Shown one piece after another: positions 1 to 9,470 of a DNA stretch of 64,000 bases. This DNA is from Oscillospiraceae bacterium (GTDB taxonomy: Bacteria > Bacillota > Clostridia > Oscillospirales > Acutalibacteraceae). The notes under the pieces were generated by a model. It was not told the origin of the DNA and did not search any database. It saw only the letters and a list, made by a program, of their open reading frames with translations. Each line of letters begins with the position of its first letter. Position 1 is the stretch's first letter. Where the stretch lies: NCBI GenBank assembly GCA_015066565.1, contig SVOB01000001.1:868001-932000 (forward strand), given 5' to 3'. Both the position numbers and the translations under genes were made by a program.

Positions 1-12
1 AAAGCGCTAAAA

Positions 13-40
13 AGCAACTCCCCTTTTATGGGGAGTTGCT
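13..40. terminator. Bidirectional intrinsic terminator at the end of the minus-strand SCP2/transketolase operon
   Basis: agcaactcccc-ttttat-ggggagttgct hairpin flanked by A/T tracts. Confidence 0.8.
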
Positions 41-68
41 CTTTTTTATGGTTTACTTTGTATAATCC

Positions 69-875
69 TTATTTCGCCAAGGCGCCGACCTCGAGCATAA
101 ACGCGCCAATCTGGCCGCCGAACTCGGGAGCGCCGTCCATAATAAGATTACCCTTTTTAACCGCTTCAAGCATATCGGCAGTGCCGAGAAGAATTCCCAA
201 AGCGTCGTCAAAGGTTCTGAAACGGAGTGTAAAGAACGGCATAGCCCTCTTATACTCTCCCCTGCCGGCTCTGGACTTACCCGCCTTAATACGAAGGTAT
301 GCCGAAACCTCGGGATGGTCGTTTACCGCAAAAGCATAAACACGGTCGGGCGATTTGCTCGTCCATGCGTGGATTTCGGGGTGTCCCATCTTGTTAAGCT
401 GGCTGATTCCGCTTGAAAGAAGATAGAAGAAGCATTTTACCATAAGTTGTTTTGTTTCTTCATCCTCGGGCGGTTTTTCAGCCGAAAGAACGCTCGACAT
501 TTTAAGAAGCGTCATAAGGAACGCTTTAAAAGCGCCGAAATTCTTTGCAACTCCCCTCATTTTCGGAAGCGTTGCAGGGCCGATTTTACCCTTGAAAAAG
601 GCGTTCATAGCTTCAACGGATTTAAACTCAAGTTCAACGTGCGGCTTCGGGTCAACCTTATTGAGATGAACCTGCCAGTCGTCGCCGTTGACAACGTAGT
701 GCATACCGATTTTTCCGCCTTCGGAATCGGGGTCAAGGGCGCTTACCTGAATTACGGCGTGAACATTTTTGAACTGCTTTTTAAGGCTCGGCACGTCGTT
801 GGCAATTACCTTGATAAGAGGCAACGCCGCATTGAAAAATATTTTATTAGAATAAAGCTCTTCCTGTTTATGCAT
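69..875 (-). CDS. SCP2-like (sterol carrier protein 2 fold) protein, apparently two repeats
   Basis: 268 aa ORF; SCP2-like blocks PHVELEFKSVEAMNAFFKGK and LRFRTFDDALGILLGTADMLEAVKKGNLIMDG. Confidence 0.6.
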   Translation of the reverse strand: MHKQEELYSNKIFFNAALPLIKVIANDVPSLKKQFKNVHAVIQVSALDPDSEGGKIGMHYVVNGDDWQVHLNKVDPKPHVELEFKSVEAMNAFFKGKIGPATLPKMRGVAKNFGAFKAFLMTLLKMSSVLSAEKPPEDEETKQLMVKCFFYLLSSGISQLNKMGHPEIHAWTSKSPDRVYAFAVNDHPEVSAYLRIKAGKSRAGRGEYKRAMPFFTLRFRTFDDALGILLGTADMLEAVKKGNLIMDGAPEFGGQIGAFMLEVGALAK

Positions 876-910
876 TATATCAACTCGCTTTCTGATATAA
901 TCAAACGCTG

Positions 911-1921
911 TTATACGTCGTCTTCCCAGTTATCGTCCTCTTCAAAATCAGCCTTCATTGTTTCACGGATTGCGGCGATAATGCCGTTAGTGTCAATTCC
1001 GACCTCGGACATAATATCCTCGTGAAGACCGATGGGAGCGAACTTATCCTGATGGCCGAGCATCTTAAATGCGCAGCCCTTGCCCGCCTGAGCCATAACC
1101 TCGGCAACTGCCGAACCGAGACCGCCGATAACCGAATGGTCCTCAACGGTAATAATTCTTCTCGTATCCGAAACAGCCTTGACAATAGCTTCCTTATCAA
1201 TGGGCTTGATTGTATGCATATTGAGAACTCTTACCTTTAAGCCGTCGGTGTTTTCAAGGAAATTAGCCGCCTGAAGCGCCTGGAAAACACAGCTTCCGCA
1301 AGCGATAACTGTAATATCGGTTCCCTCGTGAATTTCAACCGCCTTGCCGACCTCGAAGCCGTAGTCCTCGCTCAAATAAAGCACTCTGTCAAAGCCACGG
1401 TTAATACGGATGTAATAAGGGCCGTAATTTTCATAAGCGGCTCTGACTGCGTGAGCGGTTTCAATTCCGTCAGCGGGAACAATAACGGTAAGGTTAGGCA
1501 TAGCCCTTGTGATAGCAATATCAGTGATTGCGTGGTGAGTTGAGCCGGCCTGACCGAAGGAAGTACCTGCGTGAGTAGCGATAATCTTAGCGTTTACGTT
1601 CTGATAGCAGATATCGGTATGAAGCTGGTCGCACGCTCTCATTGAGGTGAAAGCCGAGAAGCCGGACATAAAGGGAATCATACCTGCTCTTGCCATACCT
1701 GCGCCTACGCCGAACATATCCTGCTCGGCAATACCGACGTTGATAACTCTTTCGGGGCAAACCTTTAATACGTCGCCGAGCTTTGTGCTCTTCGCAAGGT
1801 CAGCGGTAATAGCAACAACCTTTGGGTCGTTTACAATAATATCTGCAAGAGTTTTGCCGTAGATTTCAGCGGTTGAAATCTCGGTCTGGTCAATTGCGTT
1901 ATAAACAAATCCGCCTGCCAT
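911..1921 (-). CDS. Transketolase C-terminal subunit (Pyr + C-terminal domains)
   Basis: 336 aa; VAITADLAKSTKLGDVLKVCPERVINVGIAEQDMFGVGAGMA; adjacent to N-terminal half. Confidence 0.93.
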   Translation of the reverse strand: MAGGFVYNAIDQTEISTAEIYGKTLADIIVNDPKVVAITADLAKSTKLGDVLKVCPERVINVGIAEQDMFGVGAGMARAGMIPFMSGFSAFTSMRACDQLHTDICYQNVNAKIIATHAGTSFGQAGSTHHAITDIAITRAMPNLTVIVPADGIETAHAVRAAYENYGPYYIRINRGFDRVLYLSEDYGFEVGKAVEIHEGTDITVIACGSCVFQALQAANFLENTDGLKVRVLNMHTIKPIDKEAIVKAVSDTRRIITVEDHSVIGGLGSAVAEVMAQAGKGCAFKMLGHQDKFAPIGLHEDIMSEVGIDTNGIIAAIRETMKADFEEDDNWEDDV

Positions 1922-1923
1922 AA

Positions 1924-2805
1924 TTATTTGCCCTCCTTTTCGGCTCTTTCACAGCGAGCCTTGTAATCTTCTTCGATTTCCTTTTTGAATTTCTCAAAAA
2001 GAACGTCGTCAATTGCGCCGTAATGCCAGAGGTAGTCGCCCTCCATAGTCTTAATGCCTGCGCCCTTCTTTGTATCCATAATAATACAGGACGGCGCACA
2101 GGGTTCTTTACTTCTTTCAATCGCGGCGTCAATAGCGTCGCAGAGAGCGCCGATATTATTTCCGTCAACAGTTACGGTGTTAAAGCCGAAGGCTTTCATT
2201 TTATCCTCAAGAGGCTCTAATTTCATAACTTCCTCTGTCGGGCCGTCTATCATACAATGGTTTCTGTCGATAAAGACGATGCAGTTTGAAAGCTGATAGT
2301 GGTTAATTGTCATAAAGCCTTCCCAGTTTGAGCCTTCGCCGAGCTCGCCGTCACCGGTTACAACGTATGTAAGGTAGCTCTTGTTCTGAAGTCTTGCCGC
2401 AAGAGCAGTTCCCGCGGCTATTGAAACACCGTGGCCGAGAGAGCCTGTTGAAGCGTCAACTCCGACAACCTTGTTCGAGTCAAGGTGCATACCCATTTTT
2501 GAACCCGAAAGGTTAAAAGTCTTTAACATTTCAACGTCGTTGAAGCCCTTGTCGCAAAGCACGGGAGCGTAAGCGATAGCGGCGTGACCCTTTGAAAGAA
2601 TAAAGCGGTCTCTGTCCTCCCACTTGGGGTCGTCAACTTTGATGTTAAGATACTTGTGATAAAGAACGGTCAGCAAATCCATAACCGACATACCGCCTCC
2701 GATATGGCCGCTGCCTGCCCACACGGTGGTCTGTAAGCAGAGGTTGCGAAGGTCATATGCCTTTTTTTCAAGGCTGAGCCATTCCTGTTTAGCTAAATTA
2801 GCCAT
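1924..2805 (-). CDS. Transketolase N-terminal (TPP-binding) subunit
   Basis: 293 aa; GSGHIGGGMSVMDLLTVLYHKYL and TPP motif GDGELGEGSNWEGF. Confidence 0.93.
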   Translation of the reverse strand: MANLAKQEWLSLEKKAYDLRNLCLQTTVWAGSGHIGGGMSVMDLLTVLYHKYLNIKVDDPKWEDRDRFILSKGHAAIAYAPVLCDKGFNDVEMLKTFNLSGSKMGMHLDSNKVVGVDASTGSLGHGVSIAAGTALAARLQNKSYLTYVVTGDGELGEGSNWEGFMTINHYQLSNCIVFIDRNHCMIDGPTEEVMKLEPLEDKMKAFGFNTVTVDGNNIGALCDAIDAAIERSKEPCAPSCIIMDTKKGAGIKTMEGDYLWHYGAIDDVLFEKFKKEIEEDYKARCERAEKEGK

Positions 2806-2837
2806 TTGGTTTTCCTCCCTTTATATAAAAGATATTT

Positions 2838-4103
2838 TTACCTTAACTCAGGATGATTTTTTCTTACCTCATTGAATGCGTCCTCGGCAATATCAATTGA
2901 AAGCGCAATATCATCGTCAGTAAGCGAAGCGTTAATGAAATGGTTGTGGTGAGAAGCGAGGAAAAGTCCTCTGCTGACGCACTCCGAAATCCATTCCTGA
3001 TGAAGCATAAGGCTGTCATCGTTCGCAATTCTTAAATAGAACAGCGCAGGCTCGCCCGAAACAACGAGGTCAAAGCCGTTGTTTTCAGCCGCCGCCTTAA
3101 AGCCGTCGGTGAGCTTTGTACCCATAGTCCTGCAGAACGTCGGCAGGTCAATTCTCTTCATCTTGTCAATACAGGCTATGCAAGCCGCAAACGGAACGGC
3201 GCTCATCCAGTATGAGCCGGTGTAGGTCATACCCGAAACCGTGTTCTTCATATGCTCGCCGCCGCAGAGAGCCGACATATTATAGCCGTTTGCAAGAGCC
3301 TTGCAGAAACAGATAAGGTCAGCCTTGATTCCGTAATAATGGTCGCTGCCCGCAATATCAAGGCGGAAACCCGCTCTTACATCGTCAAAGATAAGAACTA
3401 CGCCGTGGTCGTCACACCATTTTCTGACGCCCGTCCAGTATTCCTTGCTTGCAGTTTCATTATCCTTAAAATTGCCGTGGTCATAGGGCTGTGCGATAAG
3501 GCCCGCTATATCGCCGTCATTCTCGTCATACAGTTTCTGTAAAGCGTCAATATCAAACCACGGGGCAACGAGATTATGGCAAACATCCTCGGGAAGAATT
3601 CCGGGATAGTCAATTTTCTGCGCCCACTGGAAATCGCCGTGATAGTAGCCCTTTAAGAAAATAATCTTTCTCTTATGAGTATGCGCTCTTGCCGTCATAA
3701 CGGCGAGAGTTGTTGTGTCAGAGCCGTTTTTACAGAAGAACGCCCAGTCAGCCGAAGCGACAGTGTCGACAAGCATTTCGGCGCATTCCACCATAATGCT
3801 TGAGGGAGCTGTGGTACAGTTGCCCTTTTCGAGCTGAGCCTTTGCCGCCGCGTCAACGTCGGGGTCGTTATAACCGAGAACATTGGGGCCGTAAGCGCAC
3901 ATATAGTCTATATATTTATTTCCGTCAAGGTCCCAGAAATAGGAGCCCTGAGCCTTCTGGGAATAGAAGGGCCATTTCTGTATAGGAATCCAGAGTCCCT
4001 CGGAAGGACCTAAATGACCGTAAATTCCGGCGGGGATGACCTTCAACGCCCTGTCAAAGCACTCTCTGCCCTTGTCGTGATTGTAAACGGGATATTTACT
4101 CAT
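2838..4103 (-). CDS. Class-III PLP-dependent aminotransferase (glutamate-1-semialdehyde aminomutase-like)
   Basis: ORF called to 4136, but MSKYPVYNHDKG at 4103 follows an aaaggagg RBS; FDDVRAGFR and PLP lysine region CFCKALANGYN. Confidence 0.88.
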   Translation of the reverse strand: MSKYPVYNHDKGRECFDRALKVIPAGIYGHLGPSEGLWIPIQKWPFYSQKAQGSYFWDLDGNKYIDYMCAYGPNVLGYNDPDVDAAAKAQLEKGNCTTAPSSIMVECAEMLVDTVASADWAFFCKNGSDTTTLAVMTARAHTHKRKIIFLKGYYHGDFQWAQKIDYPGILPEDVCHNLVAPWFDIDALQKLYDENDGDIAGLIAQPYDHGNFKDNETASKEYWTGVRKWCDDHGVVLIFDDVRAGFRLDIAGSDHYYGIKADLICFCKALANGYNMSALCGGEHMKNTVSGMTYTGSYWMSAVPFAACIACIDKMKRIDLPTFCRTMGTKLTDGFKAAAENNGFDLVVSGEPALFYLRIANDDSLMLHQEWISECVSRGLFLASHHNHFINASLTDDDIALSIDIAEDAFNEVRKNHPELR

Positions 4104-4116
4104 TTTCAGTCCTCCT

Positions 4117-4884
4117 TTAAGCGAGATACAGCGCAACTCGGTCGAGAAGCCTGTTCATATTGTCAATCATGGAAGCCATGCCGTGAATTTCTATTGAGCC
4201 GTTGCAGACGCATTCAAGAGCGTTGGCTTTGTTATTGAAAAGCGCGTAAGCAAGGTCAATATCGGCAAATTTCATAATAGCGCGCGGGTTTTCGGGCGCC
4301 TTTTTAATCGTTACGAGATGGTGGTCCTTAACCCTGAGAGTTGCCGCAGGTCCGCCCTCAATTCCGAAATGAATATCGCCGTCCACCATATAAGAAGCGC
4401 TGTGCTTTCCTATTTCGTCCTGATTGCCTATCTGGGCAAGAGCGACGGAAATAGTATAAAAGGTAAGAGTTGTCGAAAGCTCAAAGAACTCTCTGTCCTC
4501 AAGAGCCTCCTCAGTCGGTCTCATAAGCTCGGTAAGTCTGTCGGTAAGGGCAACAAAGGTTTTAAGTAAAAAGTTAATCTTCGTAAAGCCCTTAACGGGA
4601 ACGGGCGTAACCGTACCGTCAATCATACCGTTGAACTTTTCGGGTGATGAAAACGGGATTTTAATATCGCACGGATGAATTCCGTCCTCCATACGACAGC
4701 CGTTTTTGGTAAATGTAATAGTAGCGCTCGGGCCGTCCTTTATATCAAAACAGATTGAAACAGGCTTTTTAAGGTCCTTTAACAAATCTCTTGATTTACT
4801 GTCAAGCTCACAGAGATTTTCAAGCGTACCGAGAATAGCGTAAAGGTTAATGTAAGACAGGGTTCTTGCGTCAGTCATCTGCAA
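4117..4884 (-). CDS. SCP2-like protein, apparently two repeats; first gene of the operon
   Basis: 255 aa; DIKIPFSSPEKFNGMIDGTVTPVPVKG and AIMKFADIDLAYALFNNKANALECVCNGSIEIHGMASMI resemble the blocks in the 69-875 protein. Confidence 0.55.
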   Translation of the reverse strand: MQMTDARTLSYINLYAILGTLENLCELDSKSRDLLKDLKKPVSICFDIKDGPSATITFTKNGCRMEDGIHPCDIKIPFSSPEKFNGMIDGTVTPVPVKGFTKINFLLKTFVALTDRLTELMRPTEEALEDREFFELSTTLTFYTISVALAQIGNQDEIGKHSASYMVDGDIHFGIEGGPAATLRVKDHHLVTIKKAPENPRAIMKFADIDLAYALFNNKANALECVCNGSIEIHGMASMIDNMNRLLDRVALYLA

Positions 4885-5144
4885 TTCCTCCTTTTCCGTT
4901 ATTTTACATTAAAATATACACAACAATTTTACCAAATTTTGAGGTTGCCGTCAATGAAAACGAGCCGCTGTCCTATAAAAAAATAGAGTGTATTTTTGGT
5001 CATTTTGCAGATATTATTTAAGTAAATTTATTCCAATTAATAATTTTTTTACATTTTATGATAGGAATTTTCAAAATTATGTGATATACTTTAGAATAGG
5101 TAAATTTGGGATTATAATTATCACTAAAAATACAGGAGAAAAAA

Positions 5145-7865
5145 ATGTCTATTTTCAAAAAGATTTTCGGAGATTATTCGACTAAGGAATTAAAGAGAAT
5201 TATGCCCATTCAGCAGGCTGTTCTCGACCTTGAGGGCGAATATGAAAAATTATCGGACGCTGAGCTTCGGGCTAAGACGGACGAATTCAAAGAGCGCCTG
5301 AATAACGGCGAAACTCTTGACGATATTCTTCCCGAGGCATTTGCCACCTGCCGCGAGGCTTCGATGAGAGTTCTCAATATGAAGCATTTCCCCGTTCAGA
5401 TTCTCGGCGGCATTGTTCTTCACCAGGGAAGAATTGCCGAAATGAAAACAGGTGAAGGTAAAACCCTCGTTGCAACCCTCCCCGCTTATCTTAATGCGCT
5501 TGCGGGAAAAGGCGTTCACATTGTTACGGTTAACGACTACCTCGCCCGCCGTGACTCGGAATGGATGGGCAAGCTCTATGAATTCTTGGGACTTAAGGTA
5601 GGTCTTATCATTCACGAAAAGAATAACGACGAAAGAAAGGAAGCCTACGCCGCAGACATCACCTACGGCACTAACAACGAAATGGGCTTCGATTATCTTC
5701 GTGACAATATGGTCACTTACAGAGACCAGAGAGTTCAGAGAGGTCACTCTTTCGCAATCGTCGACGAGGTCGACTCAATTCTTATCGACGAAGCGAGAAC
5801 TCCCCTTATCATTTCGGGTATCGGCGAAAAATCGACCGATTTATACGAAGCGGCGGACAGATTTGTAAAGTCACTTAAAAAGACCGTTGTAAAAGAACTC
5901 GATACAAAGACAGAAGCCGACGACGTTGTTGAGGACGGCGACTATCTTGTTGACGAAAAGGGCAGGTCGGCTTCGCTTACAAAATCGGGTATCGCAAAGG
6001 CTGAACAGTATTTCAATCTCGACAACCTTATGGACGCCGAGAATATGACCCTTATGCACCATCTGACCCAGGCTCTTCAGGCTAACGGCGTTATGAAGCG
6101 TGACGTTGACTATGTTGTTCAGGACGGTCAGGTGCTTATAGTTGACGAATTCACGGGCCGTATTATGCTCGGCAGACGTTACAGCGACGGACTTCATCAG
6201 GCTATTGAAGCGAAGGAAGGCGTCAAGGTTGAGCATGAGAGCAAAACCCTCGCCACAATAACCTTCCAGAACTACTTCCGTCTTTACGATAAGCTCTCGG
6301 GTATGACAGGTACGGCTATGACCGAAAAAGAGGAATTTCAGGAGATTTATTCTCTTGACGTTATCGCCATTCCGACAAACAAGCCTATGATAAGAGTTGA
6401 CCGTGACGACGTTCTCTATAAGACCGAGGAAGCAAAGTTCAACGCGATTATTCAGAGAATTCTCGAGTGTCACGAAAAGGGACAGCCCGTACTCGTAGGC
6501 ACAATCAATATTGAAAAGAGCGAAAAGCTCAGCCGTATGCTTAAAAAGCAGCATATTCAGCATGAGGTGCTCAACGCCAAGTTCCACGCTCAGGAGGCTG
6601 AGATTATCGCCCAGGCAGGTAAATTCGGCGCAGTAACAATCGCTACGAATATGGCAGGTCGAGGCACGGATATCATCCTCGGCGGCAACCCCGAGCTGCT
6701 TGCCAAAATCGAAATGAGAAAGCGCGGCTACGAGGACGATATGATTGTCGAGGCGGAAAGCTTTGCCGATACCGATAACGAGGAAATCCTCGCCGCAAGA
6801 AAAGAATATCACGCTCTTCAGAAAGAGTTTAAGGAACAGATTAAGGAAGAAGCCGATAAGGTTCGCGCGGCAGGCGGTCTTTGCATTATCGGCACCGAAA
6901 GACATGAGTCAAGACGAATCGACAACCAGTTGAGGGGACGTTCGGGCCGTCAGGGCGACCCGGGTGAAAGCCAGTTCTTCCTTTCGGCTGAGGACGATTT
7001 GCTCCGTCTTTTCGCGGGCGACCGTTTCTACCAGATACTTGACACGTTTAAATCAGTCGGCGATATGCCCTTTGAAATCGGTATGCTTACAAAGCAGATT
7101 GAAAACGCGCAGAAAAAGGTTGAGGGTAACAACTTCGCCATCCGCCGTCACGTTTTAAGCTACGACGACGTTATGAATATGCAGCGTGAGGTTATCTACG
7201 GTCAGCGCAACCAGGTTCTTGACGGACTTGACCTTACGCCGACAATTATGAAGATGATTGACGGCTACTATAACGATATGGTCGATTTCTACTGCCCGAC
7301 AGTCAACAGCGCTGAGGACTGGAACATAGCGGGTATGTTAAGTAAATTCTCATATATAATCGGCGACGACACTCTTGAAAACTTTGACAATCAGAAGATG
7401 AAGGATTACCTGATTGAAAAGGCTCATAAGATTTATAACGAGAAGAAAGAAAAGTACGGCGACGCGCTTATGGATGAGCTTCAGCGCAAGGTGCTTCTTA
7501 AAAACGTTGACCAGCGTTGGATGAGCCATATTGACGATATGGAGCAATTAAAGCAGGGCATTTCGCTTCGTTCCTACGGTCAGCAGGACCCCGTTGTTGC
7601 GTTCAGAATGGAGAGCTTCGACATTTTCGACGAGATGACGGACGCCATCCGTGAGGGTACGGTTTACGATATGATGACTGTCCGTATTATGACAGAAGAA
7701 GACGTCAAGCGTGAACAGCAGGCGAAAATCACCGCCACTAACGGAGCTACCGACGGAAGCGAGAAAAAGCAACCCGTCAGAAAGGGCAAGAAGGTCGGCA
7801 GAAACGACCCCTGCCCGTGCGGAAGCGGTAAGAAATATAAGCACTGCTGCGGTAAGGATGAATAA
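5145..7865 (+). CDS. secA: Preprotein translocase ATPase SecA
   Basis: 906 aa; [23 protein letters not shown]-terminal [19 protein letters not shown]; aggag RBS. Confidence 0.98.
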   Translation: MSIFKKIFGDYSTKELKRIMPIQQAVLDLEGEYEKLSDAELRAKTDEFKERLNNGETLDDILPEAFATCREASMRVLNMKHFPVQILGGIVLHQGRIAEMKTGEGKTLVATLPAYLNALAGKGVHIVTVNDYLARRDSEWMGKLYEFLGLKVGLIIHEKNNDERKEAYAADITYGTNNEMGFDYLRDNMVTYRDQRVQRGHSFAIVDEVDSILIDEARTPLIISGIGEKSTDLYEAADRFVKSLKKTVVKELDTKTEADDVVEDGDYLVDEKGRSASLTKSGIAKAEQYFNLDNLMDAENMTLMHHLTQALQANGVMKRDVDYVVQDGQVLIVDEFTGRIMLGRRYSDGLHQAIEAKEGVKVEHESKTLATITFQNYFRLYDKLSGMTGTAMTEKEEFQEIYSLDVIAIPTNKPMIRVDRDDVLYKTEEAKFNAIIQRILECHEKGQPVLVGTINIEKSEKLSRMLKKQHIQHEVLNAKFHAQEAEIIAQAGKFGAVTIATNMAGRGTDIILGGNPELLAKIEMRKRGYEDDMIVEAESFADTDNEEILAARKEYHALQKEFKEQIKEEADKVRAAGGLCIIGTERHESRRIDNQLRGRSGRQGDPGESQFFLSAEDDLLRLFAGDRFYQILDTFKSVGDMPFEIGMLTKQIENAQKKVEGNNFAIRRHVLSYDDVMNMQREVIYGQRNQVLDGLDLTPTIMKMIDGYYNDMVDFYCPTVNSAEDWNIAGMLSKFSYIIGDDTLENFDNQKMKDYLIEKAHKIYNEKKEKYGDALMDELQRKVLLKNVDQRWMSHIDDMEQLKQGISLRSYGQQDPVVAFRMESFDIFDEMTDAIREGTVYDMMTVRIMTEEDVKREQQAKITATNGATDGSEKKQPVRKGKKVGRNDPCPCGSGKKYKHCCGKDE

Positions 7866-7877
7866 AAAGCAATAAAA

Positions 7878-7912
7878 GAGAGCAGATGCCAAACGGTATC
7901 TGCTCTTTCTTT
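7878..7912 (+). terminator. Intrinsic terminator of secA
   Basis: agagcagatgcc-aaac-ggtatctgctct then tttctttta. Confidence 0.85.
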
Positions 7913-7931
7913 TATGGACCCGAAGAGGATC
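7910..7931. repeat. 22-bp exact copy of the tRNA-Ala 3' end plus flank (copy 1)
   Basis: ttttatggacccgaagaggatc, identical to 8074-8095. Confidence 0.9.
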
Positions 7932-8040
7932 ACAGTGCTACGCACTGAGAATTTGCTTCGCAAATAATCCTATTTTATGTCCGCCTCGCTCTGCCTTACG
8001 GCAAACCGCTCGGCATGGACGGTTTCGTTCGCTCCTCTTC
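7922..8040. repeat. Hairpin-rich small element bounded by gaagagga/tcctcttc inverted repeats
   Basis: Outer IR gaagagga (7922-7929)/tcctcttc (8033-8040); internal hairpins cagtgc-tac-gcactg, atttgc-ttc-gcaaat, tgcc-ttac-ggca. Confidence 0.5.
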
Positions 8041-8043
8041 AAA

Positions 8044-8077
8044 AAAATAAACACCTGCCGAAGCAGGTGTTTATTTT
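8044..8077. terminator. Bidirectional terminator at the tRNA-Ala 3' end
   Basis: Perfect 15-bp arms aaaataaacacctgc-cgaa-gcaggtgtttatttt. Confidence 0.85.
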
Positions 8078-8078
8078 A

Positions 8079-8151
8079 TGGACCCGAAGAGGATCGAACT
8101 CTCGACCTTACGGATGCGAACCGTACGCTCTCCCAGCTGAGCTACGGGCCC
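8079..8151 (-). tRNA. tRNA-Ala, anticodon CGC
   Basis: Reverse complement GGGCCCGTAGCTCAGCTGGGAGAGCGTACGGTTCGCATCCGTAAGGTCGAGAGTTCGATCCTCTTCGGGTCCA folds as a cloverleaf; anticodon loop TTCGCAT; G3:U70 alanine identity pair; CCA not encoded. Confidence 0.95.
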
Positions 8152-8303
8152 AAAGCAAAACTTATTATATATTTGCTTTTTGATTTTGTCAAGGAAAAGA
8201 TAACCCATTTTTACCGCTTACATTCAAAAAATGACCTGATACGTTAAAACTGTTGAAAAAGGTTTTCGGTTGTGGTTAAATCTTAACTGAAAGGAGGGCG
8301 TAT

Positions 8304-8738
8304 ATGAAAATCATTACGGTAATAAATGAAAACGAAGACGAGAGAATTGAAATTCATTCTCACAAAAGGGACGCCCTTGTTGAACAGATTGAGGAATTGG
8401 TCAATAATTACGGCGTGAATATCAACGGCTACAGGGATGACGAAATAGTTCCGCTCAAGCCTGAAGAAATTTTCAGAGTTTATGTTTCTTCAAACAAGGT
8501 TTTCGCTTCAACTGACAGCGGTGAATACCAGTTGAAATACCGTTTGTACAGGCTTGAAGAAATGCTCGGCGAACAGTTCATAAAAGTCAATCAGTCAACG
8601 CTCGTGAACAAAAAGAAAATTAAAAAGTTCTCAAGCTCGTGGGGCGGCTCGCTGATTGTCGAATTAAAAAACGGTGAAACGGATTTCATTTCAAGACGGC
8701 AACAGAAGACCGTTATGGAAAGGATGGGAGTTAAATGA
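8304..8738 (+). CDS. LytTR-domain DNA-binding protein
   Basis: 144 aa; IFRVYVSSNKVFASTDSGEYQLKYRLYRLEEMLGEQFIKVNQSTLVNKKKIKKF. Confidence 0.9.
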   Translation: MKIITVINENEDERIEIHSHKRDALVEQIEELVNNYGVNINGYRDDEIVPLKPEEIFRVYVSSNKVFASTDSGEYQLKYRLYRLEEMLGEQFIKVNQSTLVNKKKIKKFSSSWGGSLIVELKNGETDFISRRQQKTVMERMGVK

Positions 8739-9157
8739 AAAATCTCAGTTACGCAAAACAGTTTTTATTAATCGGCGCCTGCTTCGCAGGACTCGGCCCG
8801 ATTGTCGGCGGTACGGTTATATGGCAGGTTTTAAGCCCTGCCCGCCTGACTCTTACGGGCAGCCAGATTTTTATCGCAATAGTCAGCACCTATATTCTCG
8901 CCTTTATTCAGGCAGGCAGTTCGGTATTTCACAGAATTGAGCATTGGTCGCCTCTTAAGGCGGCGCTCGTTCAGCTTGTTTGCATCTACACGGTTTATAC
9001 GGCGACCTATCTTGTAAACAGCTGGATGCCGCTTAAATGGAATGTAGTTGCGATTTACACCGCAATATTTGTTTTCGCCTATGCTGTAATCTGGGTTACC
9101 GTTAATCTGATTACAAAAAGCGTTACAAAGAAGCTCAACAAACAGATTGAGGGCTGA
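8735..9157 (+). CDS. DUF3021-type four-TM membrane protein
   Basis: 140 aa hydrophobic; overlaps the LytTR stop by 4 nt; typical LytTR partner. Confidence 0.8.
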   Translation: MKNLSYAKQFLLIGACFAGLGPIVGGTVIWQVLSPARLTLTGSQIFIAIVSTYILAFIQAGSSVFHRIEHWSPLKAALVQLVCIYTVYTATYLVNSWMPLKWNVVAIYTAIFVFAYAVIWVTVNLITKSVTKKLNKQIEG

Positions 9158-9164
9158 AAATATA

Positions 9165-9193
9165 AACGGCTGATTGAAATTCAATCAGCCGTT
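9165..9193. terminator. Intrinsic terminator
   Basis: aacggctgattgaa-attcaatcagccgtt then ctttttttat. Confidence 0.85.
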
Positions 9194-9206
9194 CTTTTTT
9201 TATGTT

Positions 9207-9407
9207 TTATCTGTCCATAGCGTTGATTTTGTTTACGGTTTCTATCTTTGAAAGCTCCTCGGTATAAAGCTCGGTGCAGCCGCATTTCGGGCACATAGCC
9301 GCTTTAAGGTCAACCTCGGTAACCTTAAAGTTAGCGGGTCGTCTGAGCTTTAAGCCCGACTCAAGATTTTCAACCATATCAACGCCGCATCTTGCGCATT
9401 TTCTCAT
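9207..9407 (-). CDS. Small zinc-ribbon protein
   Basis: 66 aa; CARCG...CPKCG. Confidence 0.65.
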   Translation of the reverse strand: MRKCARCGVDMVENLESGLKLRRPANFKVTEVDLKAAMCPKCGCTELYTEELSKIETVNKINAMDR

Positions 9408-9470
9408 AATAACTCTCCTTTTCTTTAAAGGGTTTATTCCTGCGCTTTTATTATAATATCAGGAGACGAA

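Noticed and set aside
447-1025. 192-aa plus-strand ORF antisense to the SCP2-like gene
   Set aside because: Shadow ORF spanning the 3' end of one gene and the intergenic region; low-complexity Ser run at C-terminus.
4104-4136. N-terminal extension MRCISLKGGLK of the aminotransferase
   Set aside because: It contains the aaaggagg RBS and overlaps the upstream SCP2-like stop; real start is MSKYP at 4103.
5871-6905. 344-aa ORF antisense to secA
   Set aside because: Shadow ORF opposite a confidently identified gene; no family motifs.
8674-8940. 88-aa ORF bridging LytTR and DUF3021 genes
   Set aside because: Frame-shifted overlap of two well-supported genes.
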